Positions 1 through 5,008 of a DNA stretch of 9,277 nt are shown here, one piece after another. Made by a program: the position numbers and the translations under genes. This stretch comes from Bacillota bacterium. Lineage in GTDB: Bacteria > Bacillota > Clostridia > Peptostreptococcales > Thermotaleaceae. The DNA lies in contig JAMNXX010000003.1 in assembly GCA_023623095.1 (NCBI GenBank), positions 1-9,277 of the forward strand, written 5' to 3'. Below the pieces are notes generated by a model that did no database searches, was not told the origin of the DNA, and worked only from the letters and a program-made list of their open reading frames with translations. Numbering within the stretch: the stretch's first letter is position 1; the number at the start of each line of letters is the position of its first letter.

Positions 1-20
1 ACGTCCTGTCCAAAGGCAGC

Positions 21-43
21 GAAAACAGCGTCCTGCTGTTTTC
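21..43 (+). terminator. Possible hairpin/terminator of an upstream gene
   Basis: GAAAACAGC (21-29) and GCTGTTTTC (35-43) form a perfect 9-bp stem with a 5-base loop. The T-run lies inside the 3' arm, and more T-rich sequence follows at 49-63. This could end a gene lying before the window or simply be part of the repeat-rich spacer. The GC core is only four pairs, so the call is weak. Confidence 0.3.
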
Positions 44-70
44 ACGGATTTTTAGAAATTTTTCAGAGGC

Positions 71-120
71 TTTTCTTATCGAATCTTTTACTAGTCACAT
101 CTGCTGCTTTCCGTGAATCC
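71..120 (-). repeat. Dispersed repeat module B, copy 1 (inverted)
   Basis: Read on the minus strand, this begins GGATTCACGGAAA and continues into TAAAAGATTCGA and GAAAAG. The same succession occurs on the plus strand at 2380-2427, and a weaker version lies at 4961-4995. The middle (about 15 bases) is variable. It is non-coding and lies between genes at all three places. Confidence 0.6.
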
Positions 121-168
121 TTCTGCGTATTGCAACTCCATTTTTTAAAGGTATGTTCAAAAGCAAAA

Positions 169-221
169 TGTAGGGACGATCCAATACATCACCAACTGTA
201 GAGGCGAGCTGTGCTCGCCCG
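169..221 (+). repeat. Degenerate TGTAGGGGCG palindrome repeat (module A, locus 1)
   Basis: TGTAGGGACG at 169-178 is followed by a second half-element at 197-221, TGTAGAGGCG then a GGCGAGC/GCTCGCC hairpin. The 197-221 part differs by one base from 2482-2506 and 4817-4841. The matching right-hand terminal repeat (CGCCCCTACA) is absent here, so this is a decayed or partial copy. Confidence 0.7.
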
Positions 222-252
222 TAATAATTTTTTGGGAAATACAAAAAATTTC

Positions 253-280
253 TAAAGATTTTTGATAAGGATGCCGATAC
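253..280 (+). promoter_or_regulatory. SigD (sigma-28)-type flagellar promoter
   Basis: TAAA at 253-256 is separated by 16 bases from GCCGATAC at 273-280. The known SigD/FliA consensus is TAAA, about 15 bases, then GCCGATAA/T, so both boxes match with seven of eight bases in the -10. It faces the FlgF-like gene and would start transcription near 287, giving a leader of about 120 bases. The position and class suit late flagellar control of the rod genes. The -35 box lies inside a repeat arm (244-259). Confidence 0.7.
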
Positions 281-287
281 AAATATG

Positions 288-304
288 AGCGATATAAGAT
301 CGCT
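288..304 (+). promoter_or_regulatory. Small hairpin at the predicted 5' end of the flagellar transcript
   Basis: AGCGAT (288-293) and ATCGCT (299-304) pair perfectly across a 5-base loop, beginning one base after the start site predicted from the SigD-type promoter. A hairpin here could stabilise the mRNA or be a protein-binding palindrome. No specific function is claimed. Confidence 0.3.
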
Positions 305-407
305 GTAAATATAACGGTTTTCTTTTAATATAGGAAGCAAAAATCATGATTCCTTTCAAGGAAACTTTCTCATATAGAAACGACTTTGTATAAAGGAGCT
401 GAAATCG

Positions 408-1505
408 ATGCTGAGGGGGCTTTACACGGCGACAACCGGTATGCTGACGAATAACAAAAGGATGGATGCCATCACCAACAATATTGCAAACATCGATACG
501 ACGGGATATAAAAAAGATGTCGTTCTGTCAGAATCCTTTCCGGATGTATTAATTTACAAGCTCAATACCCCTGTGTCCTCCCTGACGCTAGAGGGAGAGC
601 CGGAGGTGGAAGTCAATCAGGAGAGGAATACATATCAGCTTACGACGACGGCAGGATTTTTCCGGGTGCAGGCGCCCAATGGCATCAGCTATCAAAGAGA
701 ACTCAACTTTACGATCAATGACGAAGGATATTTAAGCACCTATCATCTGGATGCCGACGGCAATCCGGATACCCATGCAGGCCATCTGGTATTGGGAAGC
801 AACGGCGAGTCGATTCAAGTAGACGGCGATCTTCAAATTGGACAAAACGGACAGGTAATCGTGAATGGAGATGTTGTAGACAATCTGATCTTCAGAAAAC
901 CGCTGCGGGCCATCGGAACGATCAACCACGGTGTATACATAGACAGGATCTATGTCAATCACAGCCAAGGAGAGCTTTATTCTACGGAAAATGATCTGGA
1001 TTTTGCGATAGATGGCAGAGGATTTTTCCGGGTACAGGTACAAGGACAAGAGGAAGAGCCGGATCAAGGCATTCGCTACACGCGAGATGGAAGTTTTAAG
1101 CTCAACAATATGAATCAATTGGTTACTTCTGAGGGAAATCTGGTGCTGGGAGAGAATCAGCAACCTATTGTCCTTGAAGGAACGGAAATAACCGTATCCG
1201 AGACAGGGGAAATCTTTGTGGATAATCAACCGGCGGGAAATCTGGGAATCGTCAGTATCACCAATCTCCACGATCTCCGGAAGGAAGGGTACAACCTCTA
1301 CCGCATGGAAGAGGATATGGAACCTGAGTTTGGAGAATTTACAGGGAGGGTACTTCAAGGATTTTTAGAAAAATCAAATGTAAATCCGATTCGAGAAATG
1401 GTAGAAATGATCCAGCTTGCCCGCAACTATGAATCCAATCAGCGAATCATACAGGCTTATGACAAGATACTGGATAAAGCGATCAATGAGATCGGAAGAG
1501 TATGA
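408..1505 (+). CDS. flgF: FlgF-like flagellar basal-body rod protein with duplicated central domain
   Basis: This 365-residue structural protein of the flagellar rod is exported by the flagellar type III apparatus and assembled through the cell envelope. The N-terminal rod signature is at residues 1-36 (TATTGML, ITNNIANIDTTGYKK). The C-terminal signature (GFLEKSNVNP, EMVEMIQLARNYESNQ, then a helix) ends the protein; these two ends form the helical D0 domain. A LDFAIDGRGFF motif typical of FlgG/FlgF is near residues 198-207. FlgF/FlhO proteins are usually about 250-270 residues. The surplus is explained by a second beta-rich block at about 82-166 resembling 205-300: both start GFFRV, contain GHLVLG or GNLVLG, and end in a G.I.V strand. 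AAGGAG at 393-398 supports the ATG at 408. FlgG follows after 45 bases. FlgG paralogues are hard to separate, so the F assignment rests mainly on order. Confidence 0.88.
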   Translation: MLRGLYTATTGMLTNNKRMDAITNNIANIDTTGYKKDVVLSESFPDVLIYKLNTPVSSLTLEGEPEVEVNQERNTYQLTTTAGFFRVQAPNGISYQRELNFTINDEGYLSTYHLDADGNPDTHAGHLVLGSNGESIQVDGDLQIGQNGQVIVNGDVVDNLIFRKPLRAIGTINHGVYIDRIYVNHSQGELYSTENDLDFAIDGRGFFRVQVQGQEEEPDQGIRYTRDGSFKLNNMNQLVTSEGNLVLGENQQPIVLEGTEITVSETGEIFVDNQPAGNLGIVSITNLHDLRKEGYNLYRMEEDMEPEFGEFTGRVLQGFLEKSNVNPIREMVEMIQLARNYESNQRIIQAYDKILDKAINEIGRV

Positions 1506-1550
1506 TGGGCTAATGCTGCTTGATGATAGAAAGACGAAGGAGGAAAAGAG

Positions 1551-2342
1551 ATGCGTGCGCTTTGGACTGCTGCTTCAGGAATGAAAGCACAACAACTGAA
1601 TGTGGATACGATATCAAACAACTTGGCAAATGTGAATACAACCGCTTTTAAAAAACAAAGGATGGAATTTAAAGATTTGCTATATGAACAGCTCAGACGA
1701 GCCAATTTGGATCAGGGACAAGGAAGACCGGTAAATCTGGAAGTAGGGCATGGAGTCATGCCGGTTGCAACGACCCGTTCCTTTTCAAAGGGCAATCTGG
1801 AACAGACCCACAACAGCCTCGACTTTGCGATCGATGGAGATGGGTTTTTCGTGGTAAGCGATCAAGATGGCAATCTGTTTTATACGAGAGATGGGAGTTT
1901 TAAGCTGAGCGTAGAAGACGACGAAGTGTTTTTGGTTACTTCGGATGGATATTTTGTTCAATCTGATGCCGATGATGTGGAACTGGGATCAGATATTGAG
2001 GAGATCAGTGTTCGGGAAGACGGCTTGATTTTTGTAAAACGGACAGGAGAAGAAGAATTTGAAGAAATTGCCCAGCTTTTATTGGTGCGTTTCCCCAATC
2101 CAGCAGGATTAGAGGCGGTGGGGAAAAACCTCTATATTCAGACACCTGCATCGGGAGAGGCTGTTGAGGCATTCGAAGGAGAGGCTGGGAGTATCTTACA
2201 AGGATTTTTGGAGACATCTAATGTGCAGGTTGTTGACGAAATGGTGAAACTGATCACAGCACAGCGGGCTTATGAAATCAACTCCAAATCGATCCAGACT
2301 GCGGATCAGATGCTGGAGCAGGCGAATAATCTCAAGCGCTAG
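1551..2342 (+). CDS. flgG: Flagellar basal-body distal rod protein FlgG
   Basis: At 263 residues this is the normal FlgG length. FlgG forms the distal rod that joins the basal body to the hook. The N-terminus carries the family signature (TAASGM, ISNNLANVNTTAFKK, residues 7-36), and FKDLLYEQL follows as in classical FlgG. LDFAIDGDGFF lies at about 90-100, then YTRDGSFKL and a single beta-rich D1 domain. The C-terminus has GFLETSNVQVVDEMVKLI and ITAQRAYEINSKSIQTADQML, the canonical helical tail. A strong AAGGAGG at 1537-1543, seven bases from the ATG, fixes the start. It is co-directional with the FlgF-like gene and probably co-transcribed from the SigD-type promoter. It corresponds to FlhP in Bacillus nomenclature. 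The gene ends in TAG. Confidence 0.93.
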   Translation: MRALWTAASGMKAQQLNVDTISNNLANVNTTAFKKQRMEFKDLLYEQLRRANLDQGQGRPVNLEVGHGVMPVATTRSFSKGNLEQTHNSLDFAIDGDGFFVVSDQDGNLFYTRDGSFKLSVEDDEVFLVTSDGYFVQSDADDVELGSDIEEISVREDGLIFVKRTGEEEFEEIAQLLLVRFPNPAGLEAVGKNLYIQTPASGEAVEAFEGEAGSILQGFLETSNVQVVDEMVKLITAQRAYEINSKSIQTADQMLEQANNLKR

Positions 2343-2358
2343 TATAATGAGATTCCTT

Positions 2359-2374
2359 ATATATTCGTAAAGAA
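2359..2374 (+). repeat. Dispersed repeat module C, copy 1
   Basis: ATATATTCGTAAAGAA occurs here and again, identical over 16 bases, at 4744-4759. In both places it follows a gene end by about 20-25 bases and stands at the left edge of a repeat-rich spacer, so it may mark the boundary of a composite insertion. Confidence 0.55.
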
Positions 2375-2379
2375 AATAC

Positions 2380-2427
2380 GGATTCACGGAAATCGCATCT
2401 GGTTCCAATAAAAGATTCGAGAAAAGC
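2380..2427 (+). repeat. Dispersed repeat module B, copy 2
   Basis: GGATTCACGGAAA followed by ATAAAAGATTCGAGAAAAGC matches the minus strand of 71-120, with a variable centre. A shorter, more diverged copy is at 4961-4995. Just to the right are an imperfect TTCGAG/CTCGAA inverted repeat (2416-2436) and a decayed module A right end (GGGCGGTCGAAGAC, 2448-2461). Confidence 0.6.
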
Positions 2428-2481
2428 TCGCTCGAAAACTAAGGAGCGGGCGGTCGAAGACTATCCTTACTGATTATCAAC

Positions 2482-2543
2482 TGTAGGGGCGAGCTGTGCT
2501 CGCCCGAATGATAAGGAACGGGCGGTCAAAGACCGCCCCTACA
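2482..2543. repeat. 62-bp palindromic element with perfect 10-bp terminal inverted repeats (module A)
   Basis: TGTAGGGGCG (2482-2491) and CGCCCCTACA (2534-2543) are perfect reverse complements. Inside are two GC-rich hairpins: GGGCGAGC/GCTCGCCC (2487-2505, loop TGT) and GGGCGGTC/GACCGCCC (2520-2538, loop AAA). Related copies are at 169-221 and, in tandem, 4817-4941. This has the size and structure of a REP/MITE-like non-autonomous element. No target-site duplication is obvious. Lying between flgG and the flgJ-like gene, its hairpins could also protect or attenuate the flagellar mRNA; that is inference. Confidence 0.75.
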
Positions 2544-2585
2544 AAGGCATTAGAAGAAAGGTCGCCCGAAATTAAGGAGGATTTT

Positions 2586-2981
2586 ATGAAAATCGATCCA
2601 ATTTCCTCATTAAAAAATATCAACCCAATCAAAATGGATACTTCCCGTCCCAAAACTGGCAGATTTCAGCAAGCGCTGGAAGCGGCTCAGCAATCCGGCG
2701 ATAAAGAAAAACTCTTAGCTGCCTGTCAGGATTTTGAGGCATTGTTTATCCAAATGATGCTCAAAAACATGCGAAACACCATCCCAAAAGACGGCTTAAT
2801 CCCGAAAAGCTTTTCGCAGGAAGTTTTTGAAGAGATGCTGGATGAAGAATTATCAAAAAAAATGGCAAAGGGACAAGGGCTCGGACTTGCCAAGGAAATC
2901 TATAAGCAGCTTTCCCGAAACTTGGGATCTGCTTCCGCAGAAGAAACCGAAAGCATCTCACAAACAGAAACCGAAGAATAA
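2586..2981 (+). CDS. flgJ: FlgJ-type flagellar rod-binding protein (no muramidase domain)
   Basis: This 131-residue protein matches the N-terminal rod-binding (rod-capping) domain of FlgJ. The core runs from about residue 42 to 115: CQDFEALFIQMMLKNMR, then EVFEEMLDEELSKKMAKGQG and GLAKEIYKQL. In Proteobacteria FlgJ carries a C-terminal peptidoglycan hydrolase; here the protein stops after an acidic, serine/threonine-rich tail, so any wall-opening activity must come from another protein. The reading frame is open back to 2496, but that stretch is translated repeat DNA. The ATG at 2586 has a strong AAGGAGG at 2574-2580, five bases away, and gives a typical start. It follows flgG after a 243-base repeat-containing spacer and precedes the terminator at 2991. 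The role in helping rod assembly is known for the family, not shown here. Confidence 0.85.
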   Translation: MKIDPISSLKNINPIKMDTSRPKTGRFQQALEAAQQSGDKEKLLAACQDFEALFIQMMLKNMRNTIPKDGLIPKSFSQEVFEEMLDEELSKKMAKGQGLGLAKEIYKQLSRNLGSASAEETESISQTETEE

Positions 2982-2990
2982 AACAGTACG

Positions 2991-3015
2991 GCAGAGAACA
3001 ATCTCTGCTATTTTT
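2991..3015 (+). terminator. Rho-independent terminator after the flagellar genes
   Basis: GCAGAGA (2991-2997) and TCTCTGC (3002-3008) make a perfect 7-bp stem with an ACAA loop, followed by TATTTTT. It starts nine bases after the flgJ-like stop codon and separates the flagellar unit from fabZ. Confidence 0.75.
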
Positions 3016-3070
3016 ATGACTGAACCCGACTTGCAGAGCAAATCGATGACAAAACAAACGCAATGAGCAT

Positions 3071-3105
3071 CAAATTTGCGTGACCGGCGGGAATGGACAA
3101 ATTTG
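3071..3105. repeat. Paired CAAATTTG palindromes upstream of fabZ
   Basis: The 8-bp palindrome CAAATTTG occurs at 3071-3078 and 3098-3105, each followed by C, 27 bases apart. Nothing codes here. A spaced palindrome pair upstream of a promoter could be an operator, but the distance to the -35 (about 70 bases) and the simple sequence leave chance as a fair explanation. Confidence 0.25.
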
Positions 3106-3149
3106 CAGCGCGAGACAAATGACTTCATCCTAAACAAGATTTTTACAAA

Positions 3150-3159
3150 TTGATATCAA
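3150..3159. promoter_or_regulatory. TTGATATCAA palindrome just upstream of the fabZ promoter
   Basis: This perfect 10-bp palindrome lies 13 bases before the -35 box of the putative fabZ promoter. Its TTGAT...ATCAA arms recall boxes bound by MarR-type fatty-acid regulators such as FabT, but the spacing is one base short of that motif as I recall it. It is a candidate operator only. Confidence 0.25.
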
Positions 3160-3172
3160 AAAAGAGAATCGG

Positions 3173-3201
3173 TTGAATCTGTAAACGCATTCTTGTAAAA
3201 T
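3173..3201 (+). promoter_or_regulatory. SigA-type promoter for fabZ
   Basis: TTGAAT (3173-3178), a 17-base spacer and TAAAAT (3196-3201) match the vegetative consensus at 4/6 and 5/6. Transcription would start near 3208, about 45 bases before the fabZ ATG. The terminator upstream supports independent transcription of fabZ. Confidence 0.65.
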
Positions 3202-3251
3202 AGAATATGTACTTATTATGCATTTCATTAGTAGAGGAGAGAAAAATTCTT

Positions 3252-3689
3252 ATGCTAAACAATATAGATATTCAGAAACTCATTCCCCACCGATACCCAT
3301 TTCTATTGGTCGATCGGATCATCGAAATGGAACATGGGAAAAAAGCGGTAGGAATCAAAAATGTAACGGCAAACGAACCCTTTTTCCAAGGGCATTTTCC
3401 CGGAAATCCGATCATGCCCGGGGTGCTGATCGTAGAGGCGATGGGGCAGGTAGGAGCGGTAGCTCTTTTATCCACGGAAGAAGGGAAAGGGAAGCTGGGT
3501 GTTTTTGCCGGATTGGATGAGATCCGATTCAAACGGCAAGTAGTTCCCGGTGATACCCTGCGTATCGAAGTAGAAGTGCTGACGATTCGTAGAAATATTG
3601 GAAAAGCACAGGCCATCGCTTATGTGGGAGACGATATCGCCTGCAAAGGCGTGCTGATGTTTGCACTGGTGGATAAAGAACAAGAATAA
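3252..3689 (+). CDS. fabZ: (3R)-hydroxyacyl-ACP dehydratase FabZ
   Basis: FabZ removes water from 3-hydroxyacyl-ACP to form trans-2-enoyl-ACP in type II fatty-acid elongation in the cytosol. The 145-residue hot-dog-fold protein has the family hallmarks: [13 protein letters not shown] at 10-22, and [20 protein letters not shown] at 47-66 with the catalytic His48 and Glu62. The length is normal. The frame is open back to an ATG at 3207, but the start at 3252 matches the usual FabZ N-terminus. It has GAGGAG at 3234-3239, with a rather long 12-base spacing, and the 3207 start would coincide with the predicted transcription start. Position after flagellar rod genes matches the flhO-flhP-fabZ order recalled from Bacillus. 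No terminator is seen downstream, so transcription may run into the chain-length gene. Confidence 0.95.
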   Translation: MLNNIDIQKLIPHRYPFLLVDRIIEMEHGKKAVGIKNVTANEPFFQGHFPGNPIMPGVLIVEAMGQVGAVALLSTEEGKGKLGVFAGLDEIRFKRQVVPGDTLRIEVEVLTIRRNIGKAQAIAYVGDDIACKGVLMFALVDKEQE

Positions 3690-3697
3690 ATCAAATT

Positions 3698-3726
3698 TTG
3701 ACAGGGTGAAAATAATATGCCGTGAT
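3698..3726 (+). promoter_or_regulatory. Possible weak promoter for the glycan genes
   Basis: A perfect TTGACA (3698-3703) lies just after the fabZ stop. Seventeen bases on is CGTGAT (3721-3726), only 3/6 to TATAAT, though preceded by a TGN extended -10 element (TGC, 3718-3720). The strong -35 and poor -10 make this tentative. Confidence 0.3.
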
Positions 3727-3746
3727 AGCAGAATGGGGGAAATAAT

Positions 3747-4160
3747 GTGGAGGAAATCAGTTTACGAGAGATTGTGGAAATCCTTTTGAAACGAAAGAAA
3801 ATGATTGGATTTATCACGATCGCATGTGTTCTGATCAGCTTTGTGCTGAGTTTCTTTGTATTAGATGAACAATATGAAGCATCGACAACGATTGCTGTCT
3901 CCGATATTAATCTGACGACCAACGGCAGCTTGCCGTCTACCAATGTGATTTTATCGGACGGACAAGAAGTAGACCTTATAGAGTTGATGAGGCAAGCCAA
4001 CAAAGATGTCAAAAAAGACATCTCTACGATGCTGGACTCGATGCTGAATTATCAGCAAATGTCCATGGAAGCACTATTGGCAAGGGTAAAAAGCCCTCAG
4101 GTGCTCAATCGTGTGATAGAAAAGCTGGAGCTTGATCCGGAGAATCTATACATTGGATAA
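3747..4160 (+). pseudogene. Wzz-type chain-length regulator, N-terminal part (frameshifted gene)
   Basis: These 137 residues match the start of the Wzz/YveK/CpsC family, membrane proteins that set polysaccharide chain length or co-polymerise with a Wzy polymerase. SLREIVEILLKRKKM precedes a first transmembrane helix at about 20-39 (IGFITIACVLISFVLSFFVL) and a typical Y.A..TI.V strand. The frame stops with TAA at 4158, just after IEKLELDPENL, a point where family members continue. The continuation is in the next frame (4132-4719), so one net base gain or two-base loss near 4117-4158 broke the gene. The GTG start has GGGGGA at 3735-3740, six bases away. No BY-type tyrosine kinase follows, unlike in many capsule loci. 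The break could be a real mutation or a sequencing error. Confidence 0.75.
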
Positions 4161-4719
4161 AATGCGGTCGATTCTCACGGTAAATAATGAAAACGGGACC
4201 AATGTGATCGAAATCAAAGCAAAAGAACAAGATCCCAAACTTTCAGCAGATATCGCCAATGCGGTAGCGCAGGAGCTGATTCAAAATATTACCATACAGA
4301 ATAACAAACAGACGCAGTTGCTGAAAAAATATGTAGAACAGTTGATCTCACTCGAGGAAGAGAAGATCGATGAACTCAACATGCAGATCCAAGCATTGGA
4401 TCAGAATAATCCGGAAGAAAAAGCGGCGGCGAAACGATTGACTTCCAAGCTGTCTATCCTGAGCAATACATATGAAGCGCTGCTTCAAAAAAGCGAGCAG
4501 CTGGATTTGATCGATAAGGCTCTGTTTGGCGAATCCAGTATTATCATCGCTTCCGAGGCTTCCGAACCCCAAGAACCCATATCTCCTAAAAAACCCTTAA
4601 ATTTGGCGATCGCTTTTGTACTGGGGCTGATGATTTCTGTTTTCGTCGCGTTTTTCCAAGAATATTGGTATCAGTCAAAACCCGGTGAGATTTCTCAGGG
4701 AGAACCACCCTTAAAATAA
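4132..4719 (+). pseudogene. Wzz-type chain-length regulator, C-terminal part (frameshifted gene)
   Basis: This is the continuation of the preceding fragment in the +1 frame. Homology-like sequence resumes at TLDKMRSILTV (from 4150), then INVIEIKAKEQDP-like strands, AADIANAVAQEL-type text (residues about 42-50) and a long coiled-coil region (about 65-130). The family's proline-rich lead (PQEPISPKKP, 145-155) and second transmembrane helix (about 156-177, LNLAIAFVLGLMISVFVAFF) close it. Counts are from a TTG at 4132. If translated separately, the ATG at 4162, one base after the TAA of the first half, could allow coupled reinitiation. No good ribosome binding site is near it. Together the halves give the usual two-helix Wzz architecture of about 325 residues, so an intact ancestor is clear. 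Confidence 0.7.
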
Positions 4720-4743
4720 ATATCCGTAGAAATGAAGCTTCTA

Positions 4744-4759
4744 ATATATTCGTAAAGAA
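4744..4759 (+). repeat. Dispersed repeat module C, copy 2
   Basis: Identical over 16 bases to 2359-2374. It begins 25 bases after the Wzz-fragment stop and opens the repeat-rich spacer at 4720-5008, just as copy 1 does after flgG. Confidence 0.55.
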
Positions 4760-4816
4760 CCGCTCTTCTTGACAAGGAATTTGAGCAATGAAGGGCAACT
4801 TTGCTTTAAGAACAAC

Positions 4817-4941
4817 TGTAGGGGCGAGCTGTGCTCGCCCGAGGAAAAGGAACAGACGGTCGAAGACCAACCCTATGGACTATCATCTGTAGGGGCGCCC
4901 TGTGGTCGCCCGATGGAACGGGCGGTCGAAGACCGTCCCTA
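4817..4941. repeat. Two tandem module A palindromic elements
   Basis: The first unit (4817-4875) begins TGTAGGGGCGAGC with the same hairpin as 2482-2506 and has a decayed right half (GACGGTCGAAGACC, then CCCTA). The second (4888-4941) begins TGTAGGGGCGCCC, has a variant hairpin (GGGCGCCC/GGTCGCCC) and ends in a GGGCGGTC/GACCGTCC hairpin plus CCCTA. They are 12 bases apart. Translation across this DNA gives the low-complexity VEDRPY-type text often misannotated as small proteins. Confidence 0.7.
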
Positions 4942-4960
4942 TCGGCGATCTTAGAAAAGA

Positions 4961-4995
4961 GGATTCACAGAAAACTCATCTTGTCCAAATGAAAG
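4961..4995 (+). repeat. Dispersed repeat module B, copy 3 (diverged)
   Basis: GGATTCACAGAAA, then CATCT and CCAA...AAAG, keeps the order of 2380-2415 with several substitutions. It ends within the ribosome binding region of the next gene. Confidence 0.45.
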
Positions 4996-5008
4996 AAGGG
5001 AAATCCAT

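Larger units (their letters stand above)
48..259. repeat. Inverted repeat pair bounding the upstream spacer
   Basis: Bases 48-63 are the reverse complement of 244-259 with one mismatch in 16 (AAAAATTTCTAAA core). The pair encloses the degenerate repeat modules at 71-120 and 169-221, as ends of a small inserted element would. The right arm contains the TAAA box of the SigD-type promoter at 253-280. No target-site duplication was seen. AT-rich repeats can match by chance, so whether this is a true element boundary is uncertain. Confidence 0.4.

Noticed and set aside
95..340. Minus-strand open frame of 81 codons in the upstream spacer
   Set aside because: It spans repeat modules A and B and the SigD-type promoter, and shows no family features.
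350..363. TTCCTT/AAGGAA palindrome in the flagellar leader as a regulatory hairpin
   Set aside because: The 2-base loop is too tight for a stable hairpin and the AT-rich sequence is likely chance.
732..1358. Long minus-strand open frame of 208 codons inside the FlgF-like gene
   Set aside because: It is a shadow of a clearly real, motif-bearing gene on the other strand, with no own start signals.
2496..2585. Upstream extension of the flgJ-like gene
   Set aside because: The extra 30 residues come from the palindromic element; AAGGAGG at 2574-2580 points to the ATG at 2586.
3207..3251. Longer FabZ starting at 3207
   Set aside because: That ATG coincides with the predicted transcription start and adds 15 residues foreign to the family.
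4769..4774. TTGACA as a promoter for the ligase gene
   Set aside because: No acceptable -10 box lies 16-18 bases downstream, and repeats follow.
169..4941. CRISPR array
   Set aside because: The repeats are few, far apart, of variable length and without regular unique spacers; no cas genes are present.
4769..4954. Small plus-strand open frame of 61 codons (TTG start)
   Set aside because: It reads straight through the two tandem palindromic elements; the VEDRPY/PCGRP-type text is translated repeat DNA and there is no ribosome binding site.
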